This document shows, in pieces, positions 8,392-16,909 of a stretch of DNA of 64,000 nucleotides. This DNA comes from an uncultured Paracoccaceae bacterium (GTDB lineage: Bacteria > Pseudomonadota > Alphaproteobacteria > Rhodobacterales > Rhodobacteraceae), in the NCBI GenBank assembly GCA_905182355.1, contig CAJJBH010000026.1, positions 1 to 64,000 on the forward strand. The letters run 5' to 3'. The notes under the pieces were generated by a model. That model did not search any database. It was not told the origin of the DNA and was given only the letters and a program-made list of their open reading frames with translations. The translations under genes and the position numbers were made by a program. Numbering within the stretch: the first letter of the stretch is position 1; each line of letters begins with the position of its first letter.

Positions 8392-8822
8392 GATGTAACT
8401 CTTTGACGTGCAAGGGCACTATCACGATCACTGACGCCCAAAAGGTGGGAGACAAGACGCAAAACGGTATCTTCATCGTCGGTGCGTTCACCATCGGCCA
8501 AAGCAACTTGCCATAAGGCTTCTATCACATCGACACGATCATCATAGGCAACCGTATCTTTGATCGCGCGAGTGAACCGGACGGTGTCTGGCGCTTCGGT
8601 TTCAAGTTGTTCGGCGTTGTTGCGCAGGGATGTAACCGCCGCCGCGTCTAGTTCGTAACGGGTGGCCGTGATTGTATCAATCCGTGCCTTTTCGTCGGCA
8701 TCATATTCACCGTCCGTGCGGGCGACCCGAACAAGCAATGCTGTCAACGCAAGCCGTGCATCAGTTTCGGGCAATTGGGTGGGGGCGGGAGCGGTCAAGC
8801 GCTTAAGGAAATCTGCAAACAT
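8388..8822 (-). CDS. TerB-like (tellurite resistance TerB / DjlA N-terminal fold) protein
   Basis: A 144-residue all-helical soluble protein. Two similar acidic helix-turn motifs, RTDGEYDADEKARI and LADGERTDDEDTVL, are the hallmark of TerB-family metal-binding repeats. The surrounding ALTALLVRVA and VIEALWQVA helices also fit. The family is associated with membranes and metal stress, but many members have no known role, and no other ter genes are nearby. It is coupled by a 4-base overlap to the PhnD-like gene downstream. Confidence 0.8.
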   Translation of the reverse strand: MFADFLKRLTAPAPTQLPETDARLALTALLVRVARTDGEYDADEKARIDTITATRYELDAAAVTSLRNNAEQLETEAPDTVRFTRAIKDTVAYDDRVDVIEALWQVALADGERTDDEDTVLRLVSHLLGVSDRDSALARQRVTS

Positions 8823-9181
8823 GAGGTCAATATAGCAACGATTAGACGCCGCGCCAATGGGTTAGCTTCAGTTGCGGGCTGATCAAAGCGAATGTTATCA
8901 ATCACCAACCCTTGTGGGCCTGAATTCATCAACACAAATCCGGCGATATCTGGAACGCCATCTTTGGGCTGAAACCCGACGGCATATTCGCCTAACTTGA
9001 GTGCCGGAAGTTGCGCGATGACACTGCCATCGCGAGGCAGGAACTGAACCTGTGCTGATCTGTGGGAGGGTTAGGCTGTCAGGATTGACCAGACAAACGG
9101 AAGTTTCACAGGCTCCAGCAAGCGTGGCAGTGGCAAGGTAGATGAAAATGGCCGAACGTACCGTCCAAACAGTTTAGCACG
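8795..9181 (-). pseudogene. decayed exported-protein gene: signal-peptide end joined out of frame to a C-terminal fragment
   Basis: On the minus strand one frame reads FIYLATATLAGACETSVCLVNPDSLTL, a lipoprotein-like leader. It has no start codon in frame (a TAA lies just upstream). About 10 codons later the coherent sequence moves to another frame: AQVQFLPRDGSVIAQLP, then GVPDIAGFVLMNSGPQG and LVIDNIRFDQP, ending at a TGA at 8795 inside the TerB-like gene. The lost start, the frame change and the shortness point to a gene that lost its middle by deletion. The C-terminal piece looks like a beta-sandwich extracellular domain. Family not named. Confidence 0.65.
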
Positions 9182-9182
9182 A

Positions 9183-9479
9183 TTAGCCCAAATAACCTTC
9201 GACAATTATGATATTGGCCTCGGACACCGGATCGCGAAGGGCCTTAGCAGATTGATATCCTTCACTTTTATAGCAAGCCAAAGCATCAGCGTAACTGGGA
9301 AATTCGATGACCACGGTGCGTGGGCTCCATTCGCCCTCAACCAGCTCTTGATCTCCGCCCCGAACAAGAAATTTACCGCCATGCGCCGCCAATGATGGCC
9401 CGTTGGCTTTGCGATATTTCTCATAGATTTCAGGGTCATGCACGGTAGCGTGGGCTATCCAGTATCCTTTGGAGGTCAT
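9183..9479 (-). CDS. DUF1330 family protein
   Basis: A 98-residue protein with the ferredoxin-like DUF1330 pattern: YWIAHATVHDPEIYEKYRK, GGKFLVRGGDQELVEG, RTVVIEFPSYADALACYKSEGYQSAK. Members are small dimeric alpha-beta barrel proteins of unclear function, sometimes linked to antibiotic-monooxygenase-like folds. It lies 14 nt upstream of nothing else on its strand except the decayed gene and follows rlmJ by 14 nt, so it may be read from the rlmJ promoter. Confidence 0.88.
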   Translation of the reverse strand: MTSKGYWIAHATVHDPEIYEKYRKANGPSLAAHGGKFLVRGGDQELVEGEWSPRTVVIEFPSYADALACYKSEGYQSAKALRDPVSEANIIIVEGYLG

Positions 9480-9493
9480 GGCTTTTCCTCTGC

Positions 9494-10267
9494 TTAAAGT
9501 GGCGCAAAAATCTTGTTAAGATGTTTGGTTTCTGCGTCCGTCCCGTAGGGCGCGTTGATGACGAACATGCCTGATCCGACCATGCCGTGATTTGCCTTTA
9601 CAGGCGCAAATTTCACTTCATGACTTAAGGCTTCTGGATGATTAATCCGCAATGTTCTCAGCATGTTATCGTGTCGATAGTCCGTCAAAATCGGATACCA
9701 AAGCGCGATAACCCCGACGTTCCAAGACCGTGCAATTTTGCGAATGTGGTTTGGAATGTCATCGTAGTCGGTTTTGACCTCGTAACTGGGGTCGATCAGC
9801 ATCATGCCACGGCGCGGAGTGGGCGGCAAAAGGCTGTGTGCAGTTTCGAAACCGTCGCGAAAATGACAGGTCACGGGGTAGGGCGACATAGCGTAATCAA
9901 GGGCTGCATGTTCACCAGGGTGCAATTCGCACAGGTGGATTTTATCCATATCGCGCAGCAATGTGGCCGCAATTAAGGGCGACCCCGGATATGAGTTTTC
10001 TCCATGTGTTTCAAGCGTCTGCGTCAGGACATCACCGTAAGGGTGGCCTTTGAATTTGTCGCGCAGGCGGGCAATACCCTTTGCGGCTTCACCCGTCTTC
10101 ACAGCCTCGTCTGCCGTCAAATCATAGACGGCACGACCAGCGTGGGTTTCGAAATAGGTGAGCGGTTTTTCCTTGGCCGTCATGTACCGCAACATCGCCG
10201 CAAGCAGCGCATGTTTGTGGACGTCGGCGAGGTTTCCCGCATGATATATATGTTGATAACTAAGCAT
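9494..10267 (-). CDS. rlmJ: 23S rRNA (adenine-N6)-methyltransferase RlmJ
   Basis: A 257-residue SAM-dependent methyltransferase that modifies A2030 (E. coli numbering) of 23S rRNA. The N-terminal MLSYQHIYHAGNLADVHKH motif is diagnostic. The catalytic N6-adenine motif appears as DPSYE at residues 159-163, where E. coli has DPPYE. The GMMLIDPSYE strand and the FETHAG SAM-binding segment are both present. Length is slightly below the E. coli enzyme. The gene is divergent from the ACT-domain gene across a 325-nt regulatory-looking spacer. Confidence 0.92.
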   Translation of the reverse strand: MLSYQHIYHAGNLADVHKHALLAAMLRYMTAKEKPLTYFETHAGRAVYDLTADEAVKTGEAAKGIARLRDKFKGHPYGDVLTQTLETHGENSYPGSPLIAATLLRDMDKIHLCELHPGEHAALDYAMSPYPVTCHFRDGFETAHSLLPPTPRRGMMLIDPSYEVKTDYDDIPNHIRKIARSWNVGVIALWYPILTDYRHDNMLRTLRINHPEALSHEVKFAPVKANHGMVGSGMFVINAPYGTDAETKHLNKIFAPL

Positions 10268-10340
10268 CCGCGGTTATGACGGCATGTGACGCAAGGGTGC
10301 AATGGTAAAGGCTGCGTTCGGCGGCATTGTGGACGTCATT

Positions 10341-10441
10341 TGTACATTTGACCCCCATAAATTGCACAATCACAGCGGCACGAAATTTCAGTTTTTGGAT
10401 GGAAACTGGAAAAATGTACAATTTGACTCGCCAAATGTACA
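10341..10441. promoter_or_regulatory. three TGTACA palindromes, two followed by TTTGAC
   Basis: TGTACA occurs at 10341-10346, 10415-10420 and 10436-10441. The first two are followed by TTTGAC or ATTTGAC, a possible -35-like TTGAC element. Repetition of a 6-bp palindrome in 101 nt suggests binding sites for a dimeric regulator. No regulator is identified, and short palindromes can recur by chance. Confidence 0.35.
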
Positions 10442-10487
10442 TTTTCTGCCACAGATATCAGGTTAGGTTTTGATAAGGTTTTGCCGG

Positions 10488-10515
10488 CGTTAACATTTGG
10501 CTAGCCTTGTTAACG
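10488..10515. promoter_or_regulatory. 28-nt dyad, candidate operator of the ACT-domain gene
   Basis: The arms CGTTAACA and TGTTAACG are perfect inverted repeats. They flank GGCTAGCC, itself a palindrome, with TTT and T as spacers. The dyad lies 78 nt before the ACT-domain start. Such symmetry usually marks a dimer-binding operator. Confidence 0.5.
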
Positions 10516-10592
10516 CGGGCTTAAGGTTTGGGATGGTGGGACAACAATCTGGCAACTAGAGTGTCGATTGAAAAACAAGGTAAGGACAAACC

Positions 10593-10955
10593 ATGAGTGG
10601 TGAATTGAATTTGGATACATTGCTGAAAACGCTGTCTACAAAGTTGATTGAAGGCGTGTTCGTGTTTGTGACAGTCCCCTTTGGCGAAGTGCCGGTGGGC
10701 CTTGCCCCTCGAATGTTGTTTCAAGAATCAGAAGCTGAGGCGCATGGTTTGGCTCATGAATTTCCCAGCCGCATGATCACGCTAAATGTACATTCATCAT
10801 TAGAGGCCGTTGGGTTTATGGCCGTTATCGCCACCGCGCTTGCTAGGCAGGGAATGGGTGTAAATCCGGTCGCGGGTTTTTATCACGACCATCTTTTTAT
10901 TCCTGAGGATCGCGTACAGGATGCGCTGGATGTTTTGGCCCAATTGGCGGCTTGA
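10593..10955 (+). CDS. ACT-domain protein
   Basis: A 120-residue protein matching small stand-alone ACT-domain proteins (ACT_7/DUF-type). It has ITLNVHSSLEAVGFMAVIATALARQGMGVNPVAGFYHDHLFIP, the beta-alpha-beta core that binds amino acids as an allosteric sensor. The ATG follows AAGG at good spacing. It stands alone as a single gene behind the dyad operator candidate. Ligand and target enzyme are unknown. Confidence 0.82.
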   Translation: MSGELNLDTLLKTLSTKLIEGVFVFVTVPFGEVPVGLAPRMLFQESEAEAHGLAHEFPSRMITLNVHSSLEAVGFMAVIATALARQGMGVNPVAGFYHDHLFIPEDRVQDALDVLAQLAA

Positions 10956-11014
10956 CCCTATCGCGCGCGAACCATAAATAGCGCCTTTTGATTGATCATC
11001 TTGAGGGTTTGGGC

Positions 11015-12301
11015 ATGGCAACAGACAGCACTGATTTAAGCCCAGTTTTAGGCCCAGTTTTAGGCCCGGTATTGGGTATCGACTTTGGCACTTCAAATTC
11101 TGCGGCCGGATACGTCCGCGATGGCAAGCCGCAGTTGATCAAATTGGACGGTGAAAAGACCACACTGCCCACCACATTCTTCTTTGATTTTGAGACCCGC
11201 AAAACCATGATTGGGGAACCAGCCAATCAGGCGTTGTTGGATGGTATGGACGGACGATTTATGCGCGCGTTGAAACGTGTGTTGGGCACCAACCTAATGC
11301 ACGAGAAACGCCAGATTCTGAACAAGCGCGTGACCTTTGTTGATATCATTGCGGGTTTTTTGCGCGAAATCAAACAACGGGCCGAAGCCGACACCGGCCT
11401 AACCTTTGACAGCGTGATCTCTGGCCGCCCTGTTGTGTTTCACGGGGTCAATGATCCGCGCGAACAGCAGGCCGAAGATGATTTGCGCACCTGCTATTTG
11501 GCGGCGGGTTTCAAAGAGGTTTCGTTTATGGCCGAACCCGAGGCAGCTGCGATTGCCAGTGGTGCGCTTGAGCAGTCGGGCGAGATTGGGTTGATCGTTG
11601 ATATTGGCGGTGGAACGTCGGACTTTTCATTGTTCCGCTCAGGCAATGATGGTGTTGATATTTTGGCCAATCACGGTGTGCGGATTGGGGGAACGGATTT
11701 TGACCGCGCCATCAATATTGATCGCGTCATGCCGCTGATGGGCAAAGGCGGTAGCCTGCGCAAGTGGATCGGCGATGGCGCGTCCCCTGTGCCACACGCG
11801 ATTTTTAACGACATGGCAACGTGGGAAAAAATCCCGTTTCTGTATACGGCCCAAAATCGTCGCATGGTAGAAGAGATGCTAAATTTGGCGCACGAGCCTG
11901 AGAAATTAGGCCGCTTGGCCACAATTTTGGAAGACGAACTGGGCCATGAATTGTCGTTTGCGGTTGAGCGCGGTAAGATCGCTGCGAATTCGGGTGATGC
12001 GTCATCGGTGATTGAACTGGGCCTTATTGAACGTGGCTTGTCCGTGCCACTGCCCACAGATGCTTTGGCATCCGTGTTGGCGACATATTCCAAAGCCTTG
12101 CATGTCGGGGCGCAAGAAACCCTTGAGTTGGCTGGGTTGGAAACAGCAGATGTGAGCAGTGTAATTTATGTGGGTGGATCAAGTCTGTTGAGCATGGTGT
12201 CGGGCACGATGAAGGCGCAGTTTCCGGAGGCGGAGCATTCGTTTACGGAAGTGTTTACCGCGGTGACCGATGGCTTGGCCTTGGCGGCTGGGCGCGGGTA
12301 G
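11015..12301 (+). CDS. Hsp70-family (YegD-like) ATPase
   Basis: About 428 residues from the ATG at 11015, preceded by GAGGG; an upstream TTG in frame is less likely. It has the actin/Hsp70 ATPase fold: GIDFGTSNS (phosphate 1) near residue 21, LIVDIGGGTSDFSLF (phosphate 2) and VIYVGGSSLLSMV (adenosine). It lacks the substrate-binding C-terminal domain and EEVD tail of DnaK, as does E. coli YegD, so it is not a general chaperone. The N-terminus carries a three-unit VLGP repeat. Client and function are unknown. Confidence 0.88.
   Translation: MATDSTDLSPVLGPVLGPVLGIDFGTSNSAAGYVRDGKPQLIKLDGEKTTLPTTFFFDFETRKTMIGEPANQALLDGMDGRFMRALKRVLGTNLMHEKRQILNKRVTFVDIIAGFLREIKQRAEADTGLTFDSVISGRPVVFHGVNDPREQQAEDDLRTCYLAAGFKEVSFMAEPEAAAIASGALEQSGEIGLIVDIGGGTSDFSLFRSGNDGVDILANHGVRIGGTDFDRAINIDRVMPLMGKGGSLRKWIGDGASPVPHAIFNDMATWEKIPFLYTAQNRRMVEEMLNLAHEPEKLGRLATILEDELGHELSFAVERGKIAANSGDASSVIELGLIERGLSVPLPTDALASVLATYSKALHVGAQETLELAGLETADVSSVIYVGGSSLLSMVSGTMKAQFPEAEHSFTEVFTAVTDGLALAAGRG
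11041..11076 (+). repeat. three tandem 12-bp units in the Hsp70-like gene
   Basis: Two identical CCCAGTTTTAGG units and one diverged CCCGGTATTGGG encode PVLGPVLGPVLG just before the phosphate-1 loop. Units of four codons keep frame, so slippage would change only the length of the N-terminal extension. Confidence 0.85.
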
Positions 12302-12349
12302 GGGATCCGCCCTCTCGCCATGTTAGATCACTTGCTTTAAGAGATGCTT

Positions 12350-12970
12350 ATGTCAGATATAAAATCACTTTTCGTCACCCGTCTTTATCGCGCTCAACTG
12401 TCCGAAATGGGCAAACCTGTTGACCGCGATGAACTTGAAAACTCTTGCTGGTCCATCGCCAATGACGATGAAGCCGGTCAGGAATGGTGTGAGGAAAACG
12501 GGTTTCCCGGCTATACCAGCTATGCCTCCCTCACCGATCTGGGTTGGCGGTTCCCGATCTTTGCCGATTTGGTCAAGGTGTTGGACAAACACGTCGCGGC
12601 CTTCGTTGCCGATCTTGATTTTGATCTGGATGGGAAGAAGATTACGCTTGATTCTCTTTGGATCAATATTCTGCCCCAAGGCGGTGTTCATACCTCCCAC
12701 ATTCATCCCCATAGTGTGATCAGTGGCACGACCTATGTGAACATGCCAGTGGATGCCAGCGCGATCAAGTTTGAAGACCCGCGATCCGGACTGATGATGG
12801 CCGCGCCCACGCGTAATAAGGAGGCGCGTGACGAGATGCGCAGTTTCTTTTACGTGGCCCCTGATGTGGGAGATGTGTTGTTGTGGGAAAGCTGGCTGCG
12901 TCACGAGGTGCCGGTGAACATGGCCGAAGATGAACGGATCAGCGTGAGCTTTAACTACGGGTGGGGCTGA
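12350..12970 (+). CDS. 2OG-Fe(II) oxygenase-like protein (TIGR02466-type)
   Basis: About 206 residues. The ATG at 12350 has AAGAG at better spacing than an ATG two codons earlier. The body matches the TIGR02466 group of putative 2-oxoglutarate/iron oxygenases. It has HTSHIHPHSVISGTTYVNMP with candidate metal histidines, a later WESWLRHEVP with the distal histidine, and ERISVSFNYGW with the arginine that would bind 2-oxoglutarate. Substrate unknown. It follows the Hsp70-like gene by 48 nt on the same strand, so the two may be expressed together. Confidence 0.8.
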   Translation: MSDIKSLFVTRLYRAQLSEMGKPVDRDELENSCWSIANDDEAGQEWCEENGFPGYTSYASLTDLGWRFPIFADLVKVLDKHVAAFVADLDFDLDGKKITLDSLWINILPQGGVHTSHIHPHSVISGTTYVNMPVDASAIKFEDPRSGLMMAAPTRNKEARDEMRSFFYVAPDVGDVLLWESWLRHEVPVNMAEDERISVSFNYGWG

Positions 12971-13036
12971 ATTTCCTTTGGTCAACGCCGCTTTTAACCT
13001 AAGGTTGATTTCTTATCAATTCTTAGGAGCGATATG

Positions 13037-13219
13037 ATGGCAAGTGATCAAAAAAACGATAAGACTAAAAGTGATTTAGAACAAAGCTCTATGGACCCTT
13101 CATCGTCTGGGTGCCGGCGATGTGACTGCCCTAGTTTCGTCCAAAGGGCGGGTGGTGGAGTGGTGTGTGATCGTCCAGCTTGTCATCACACGAAGGCTAA
13201 TCATGGTTCGATCAACTAG
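13037..13219 (+). CDS. small Cys/His-rich putative zinc-binding protein
   Basis: A 60-residue protein (MASDQKNDKTKSDLEQ...). A strong TAGGAG lies 7 nt before this ATG; an ATG one codon earlier is possible. The first half is polar. The second half has CRRCDCPSF, VCDRPACHH and a late His, a pattern of clustered Cys and His that could bind one zinc ion. No family recognised. The strong ribosome site, the ordered Cys spacing and the lack of an antisense gene support real coding. Confidence 0.6.
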   Translation: MASDQKNDKTKSDLEQSSMDPSSSGCRRCDCPSFVQRAGGGVVCDRPACHHTKANHGSIN

Positions 13220-13240
13220 CCGATAAATTGCAAATAAGAT

Positions 13241-13266
13241 AAAAGTTGGAGCTTTTCAGCTCCAAC
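13241..13266 (-). terminator. intrinsic terminator of pyrG
   Basis: Perfect 8-bp stem GTTGGAGC/GCTCCAAC with a six-base loop, followed on the minus strand by TTTTAT, 10 nt after the pyrG stop. Confidence 0.85.
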
Positions 13267-13275
13267 CCAACTGTT

Positions 13276-14925
13276 TTAAACCAGCCGTGAATTTTCCTTG
13301 GCCGCCCGTACAAAATCTTTGAACAACGGATGTGGGTCGAATGGCTTGGATTTGAGTTCGGGATGGAATTGCACGCCAATAAACCACGGATGGTCTGGCC
13401 ATTCGATGATTTCTGGCAGTGATCCGTCTGGTGACATGCCCGAGAACACCAATCCAACGTCTTCAAGCTGTTTGCGGTATTTGGTGTCCACCTCATAGCG
13501 GTGGCGGTGGCGTTCGTCGATGGATGTGGTGCCGTAGATGTTGGCCACTTTGCTGCCCTCGACCAGTGTCGCGTCGTAAGCGCCAAGGCGCATGGTGCCG
13601 CCTTTGTCGTCACCCACTTTGCGGCTGACCTTGTCGCTGCCCTGTACCCATTCTTTTAGGTGGTAAACAACTGGTTCAAAACGCTTTTTGCCTTTGGATT
13701 CGTGGTCGAATTCTTCGGATCCCGCATCAGGGATGCCTGCAACATTACGCGCGGCTTCAATCACTGCCATTTGCATACCCAAGCATATGCCAAGGTAGGG
13801 CACTTTGTGTTCGCGGGCGTATTGCGCAGCTTTAATCTTACCTTCGGTGCCGCGTTCGCCAAATCCACCTGGGACAAGGATGGCGTGGAACCCTTCAAGT
13901 TGGGTGGCAACATCGTCTGATTTGTCGAACACTTCTGCGTCGACCCATTCGACGTTGACCTTGACCCGATTGGCCATGCCGCCGTGGGTTAAAGCCTCTT
14001 TGATAGATTTATAAGCGTCTTCCAACTGGGTGTATTTTCCCACGATGGCGACATTCACTTCGCCTTCGGGTTGGTTCACGCGTTGAGATACATCGCGCCA
14101 AACGGTCAAATCAGGCTTGGGCGCGGGGGAAATTTGGAACGCGTCCAACACAGCCTGATCAAGGCCTTGTGCGTGATAGGCCAGCGGAGCGTCGTAGATT
14201 GTTTCAAGATCATAGGCGGCGACAACCGCGTCTTTGCGCACGTTACAGAACAGCGCGATTTTCTCGCGTTCCTTTTCGGGGATGGGATGTTCCGAGCGGC
14301 AGACCAGAATGTCTGGTGCAATGCCAATGCTTTGCAATTCTTTGACGCTGTGCTGTGTGGGTTTGGTTTTCAACTCACCCGATGCCGCCAGATAGGGCAG
14401 CAACGTCAGGTGCATGAATATGGATTGGCCGCGGGGAAGGTCGTGATTGAATTGGCGGATTGCCTCGAAAAACGGCAGACCTTCGATGTCACCAACGGTG
14501 CCACCGATTTCGCACAGCATAAAATCAACATCATCTTCACCGATGTGAAGGAATTCTTTGATTTCATTGGTCACGTGGGGGACCACTTGGATGGTTTTGC
14601 CCAAATAATCACCACGGCGTTCTTTTTCCAAAACTGTGGAATAAATACGGCCCGAACTAACGGAATCGGTGTTGCTGGCGGGCACACCAGTGAAGCGTTC
14701 GTAGTGGCCCAGATCAAGGTCGGTTTCAGCACCGTCATCGGTCACAAACACTTCGCCGTGTTCAAAGGGCGACATGGTTCCAGGATCGACGTTCAGGTAG
14801 GGATCAAGTTTGCGCAGGCGCACCGAAAAGCCACGGGCTTGCAGCAATGCGCCTAAAGCCGCGGATGCAAGACCCTTGCCAAGCGAGGACACAACACCAC
14901 CGGTGATAAAAATATAGCGCGCCAT
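13276..14925 (-). CDS. pyrG: CTP synthase
   Basis: Makes CTP from UTP, ATP and glutamine in the cytosol. The 549-residue product from ATG 14925 starts [18 protein letters not shown], the standard CTP synthase N-terminus with its P-loop. It then has the ammonia-ligase domain ([27 protein letters not shown]) and a C-terminal glutamine amidotransferase domain with nucleophile elbow GICLGMQ and [10 protein letters not shown]. Length matches the family (about 545). A longer frame adds 14 codons with no homology. secG lies upstream on the same strand 162 nt away. Confidence 0.98.
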   Translation of the reverse strand: MARYIFITGGVVSSLGKGLASAALGALLQARGFSVRLRKLDPYLNVDPGTMSPFEHGEVFVTDDGAETDLDLGHYERFTGVPASNTDSVSSGRIYSTVLEKERRGDYLGKTIQVVPHVTNEIKEFLHIGEDDVDFMLCEIGGTVGDIEGLPFFEAIRQFNHDLPRGQSIFMHLTLLPYLAASGELKTKPTQHSVKELQSIGIAPDILVCRSEHPIPEKEREKIALFCNVRKDAVVAAYDLETIYDAPLAYHAQGLDQAVLDAFQISPAPKPDLTVWRDVSQRVNQPEGEVNVAIVGKYTQLEDAYKSIKEALTHGGMANRVKVNVEWVDAEVFDKSDDVATQLEGFHAILVPGGFGERGTEGKIKAAQYAREHKVPYLGICLGMQMAVIEAARNVAGIPDAGSEEFDHESKGKKRFEPVVYHLKEWVQGSDKVSRKVGDDKGGTMRLGAYDATLVEGSKVANIYGTTSIDERHRHRYEVDTKYRKQLEDVGLVFSGMSPDGSLPEIIEWPDHPWFIGVQFHPELKSKPFDPHPLFKDFVRAAKENSRLV

Positions 14926-15087
14926 TATAAGGACTTCCCGTCGTAATTTAGGGGTGTGATAGACCACCAGAATCGTCTGCGAAACTCACAGTACCACGGG
15001 ATTAAAGTCTAACAGGATTTGGGTAGGTCTGGCAAGCGAGGCGCAACATGATGTTGCTCTTTTTCCGCTTACCTCTAAGACTTGATT

Positions 15088-15453
15088 TTAGTCAGCTGAT
15101 GGAACCAGCGGTGCATTGTCGCCTTCAGCTGGCGGCAATAGGCTCCCATCCAATGAAGGTAGCCCAGCTGGTGCGCTGTTTTCAGTTGGTGCAGCCCCGC
15201 CGAAGCGGTCCAAAACTGACGCGCCTGCAGATTTTTGTGCAGCAATGATCGTCAGCGAAATCGAAGTGATGATAAAGCCGATGGCCAGTATCCAAGTCAC
15301 TTTGCCAAGGGCCGTTGCTGGGGCCCGACCGCTGTTTGCGCCGCCACCGCCGCCGCCCATTCCAAGGCCGCCACCTTCAGAACGTTGCATCAGCACAATG
15401 GCGATGAGTCCCAAGGCGAGAATTAGGTGGATGATTAGGACGACGTTTTCCAT
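15088..15453 (-). CDS. secG: preprotein translocase subunit SecG
   Basis: A 121-residue two-helix membrane protein of the SecYEG channel. It starts MENVVLIIHLILALGLIAIVLMQRSEGGGLGMGGGG, with the conserved VLMQRSEGGGLG cytosolic loop, then a second helix (VTWILAIGFIITSISLTII). The tail is low-complexity and rich in Ala/Pro, usual for alphaproteobacterial SecG. An ATG four codons earlier is an alternative start. pyrG follows downstream on the same strand, a common alphaproteobacterial arrangement. Confidence 0.93.
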   Translation of the reverse strand: MENVVLIIHLILALGLIAIVLMQRSEGGGLGMGGGGGGANSGRAPATALGKVTWILAIGFIITSISLTIIAAQKSAGASVLDRFGGAAPTENSAPAGLPSLDGSLLPPAEGDNAPLVPSAD

Positions 15454-15602
15454 AGATACCTGCATGGTGTGAGCGCTTCGAGGGGTATCTATGCAAGTTT
15501 GTCGTAGGGGGCAAGTGGGCTGGTTGCGCTAATTGTTGTTTGGACCAAACTAGGTGCGATCTTTGCTGGACAACAAGGTCAATCCCCTTGCATGATCTGA
15601 AA

Positions 15603-16232
15603 ATGCCCCATGACCATGCTGATCACGACAGTCCAAACGGACACCCGCACACCCTTTTGCCTTCTGACCCCGCATTGCGGGTTAAGGCCCTTGAAACCAT
15701 CCTGACCCAAAAAGGGTTGATTGAGCCTGCGGCTTTGGATGAAATCATCGAGACCTACGAGACCAAGATTGGTCCGCGCAATGGCGCCCGTGTGGTGGCC
15801 AAAGCGTGGCTTGATCCTGCGTTTATGGCAGCATTGCGGGCGGATGCGACGGCTGTTGTGTCCGAACTGGGGTATTATGGTCGCCAAGGCGAACACATGA
15901 TTGCAGTTGAAAACACGGACACGGTTCACAACATGGTCGTTTGTACATTGTGCAGTTGTTATCCTTGGCCACTGCTTGGCATCCCGCCTACATGGTACAA
16001 ATCCGACGCGTACCGCGCCCGCGCCGTACGTGAACCGCGTAAGGTTTTGGCTGAATTTGGCGTTGTATTGCCCGACGGTATGGCCGTACGCGTCTGGGAT
16101 TCCACAGCAGAGACCCGATATCTAGTGATCCCGCAGCGCCCCGTCGGAACCGAAGGGTTGGACGAGGCTGCGTTGATGGACCTGATTACCCGTGACAGCA
16201 TGATTGGCACAGGCTTGGCGGTCACACCATGA
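15603..16232 (+). CDS. nthA: nitrile hydratase alpha subunit, cobalt type
   Basis: Hydrates nitriles to amides as an alpha-beta heterotetramer. The 209-residue product carries the metal claw VCTLCSC, with Cys114, Cys117 and Cys119; a Thr in the second position marks the Co(III) rather than Fe(III) class. The downstream [15 protein letters not shown] and [17 protein letters not shown] blocks are typical. ATG 15603 is used because the upstream in-frame stretch lacks family features. The gene overlaps nthB by 4 bases. The substrate in this organism is unknown; aldoximes or plant nitriles are possible. Confidence 0.95.
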   Translation: MPHDHADHDSPNGHPHTLLPSDPALRVKALETILTQKGLIEPAALDEIIETYETKIGPRNGARVVAKAWLDPAFMAALRADATAVVSELGYYGRQGEHMIAVENTDTVHNMVVCTLCSCYPWPLLGIPPTWYKSDAYRARAVREPRKVLAEFGVVLPDGMAVRVWDSTAETRYLVIPQRPVGTEGLDEAALMDLITRDSMIGTGLAVTP

Positions 16233-16909
16233 GCCGTGTGCATGACATGGGGGGCCGGTTTGGCGATGGTCCGATTGTGCCAGAGGCCGAAGATGGTGCG
16301 GTGTTTCATGAAGATTGGCATGGCCGCGCATTGGCTGTGACATTGGCCGCAGGTGCGCTTGGCAAGTGGAACATTGATATTTCGCGCCATGGCCGCGAAT
16401 GTTTGCCGCCCGTCGACTATGCGTCGATGTCTTATTACGAAAAATGGATGGCGGGATTGGCTGGCCTATTGGTCGATGCCAATGTGCTGAGCCGTGAAGA
16501 ATTAGCCTCAGGGGAGGCGATTGGTGCCAGTGATTTGGCTGACAAGCGCATGGACGTCGCAAAAGTGGCCAGTGTGTTGGCTGCGGGTGGACCAGCAGAT
16601 CGCCCTTGTGATGTTGCGGTGGCGTTTGGTGTCAGTGATATTGTGCGCACACGTCGCATAAACGGCAATCGGTTGGTGGCGGGTGGTCACACACGTCTCC
16701 CGACGTATGCAGTTGGGGCGACGGGGCGGATACTGCGGGTTCACGGGACGCATGTTTTGCCTGACAGTTCTGCGCATCATTTGGGCGACGGCGCGGAACC
16801 CCTTTATGCGGTGGCATTTGCCGCATCCGAATTATGGGCAAATCCAGAGCACCCGGGTGATGAGGTCGTATTGGACCTGTGGCAAAGCTATCTGGAACGC
16901 ACAGCATGA
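16229..16909 (+). CDS. nthB: nitrile hydratase beta subunit
   Basis: A 226-residue partner of the alpha subunit. The N-terminus [37 protein letters not shown] and [15 protein letters not shown] are family signatures. The C-terminal barrel contains [31 protein letters not shown] and [18 protein letters not shown] overlaps with nthA before it and the accessory gene after it imply tight translational coupling of all three. Confidence 0.95.
   Translation: MSRVHDMGGRFGDGPIVPEAEDGAVFHEDWHGRALAVTLAAGALGKWNIDISRHGRECLPPVDYASMSYYEKWMAGLAGLLVDANVLSREELASGEAIGASDLADKRMDVAKVASVLAAGGPADRPCDVAVAFGVSDIVRTRRINGNRLVAGGHTRLPTYAVGATGRILRVHGTHVLPDSSAHHLGDGAEPLYAVAFAASELWANPEHPGDEVVLDLWQSYLERTA

Larger units (their letters stand above)
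10268..10592. other. 325-nt divergent intergenic region without a gene
   Basis: This lies between rlmJ (minus) and the ACT-domain gene (plus). No frame in it looks coding. It contains three TGTACA hexamers (10341, 10415, 10436) and one long dyad (10488-10515), each listed separately. It probably holds the promoters for both flanking genes. Confidence 0.7.

Noticed and set aside
12365-12985. 206-codon minus-strand open frame opposite the 2OG-oxygenase-like gene
   Set aside because: The plus-strand frame has the metal-ligand pattern and a ribosome site; the opposite frame has neither.
14071-14856. 261-codon open frame on the plus strand inside pyrG
   Set aside because: It is exactly antisense to pyrG, whose motifs are unmistakable, and its translation shows no recognisable domain.
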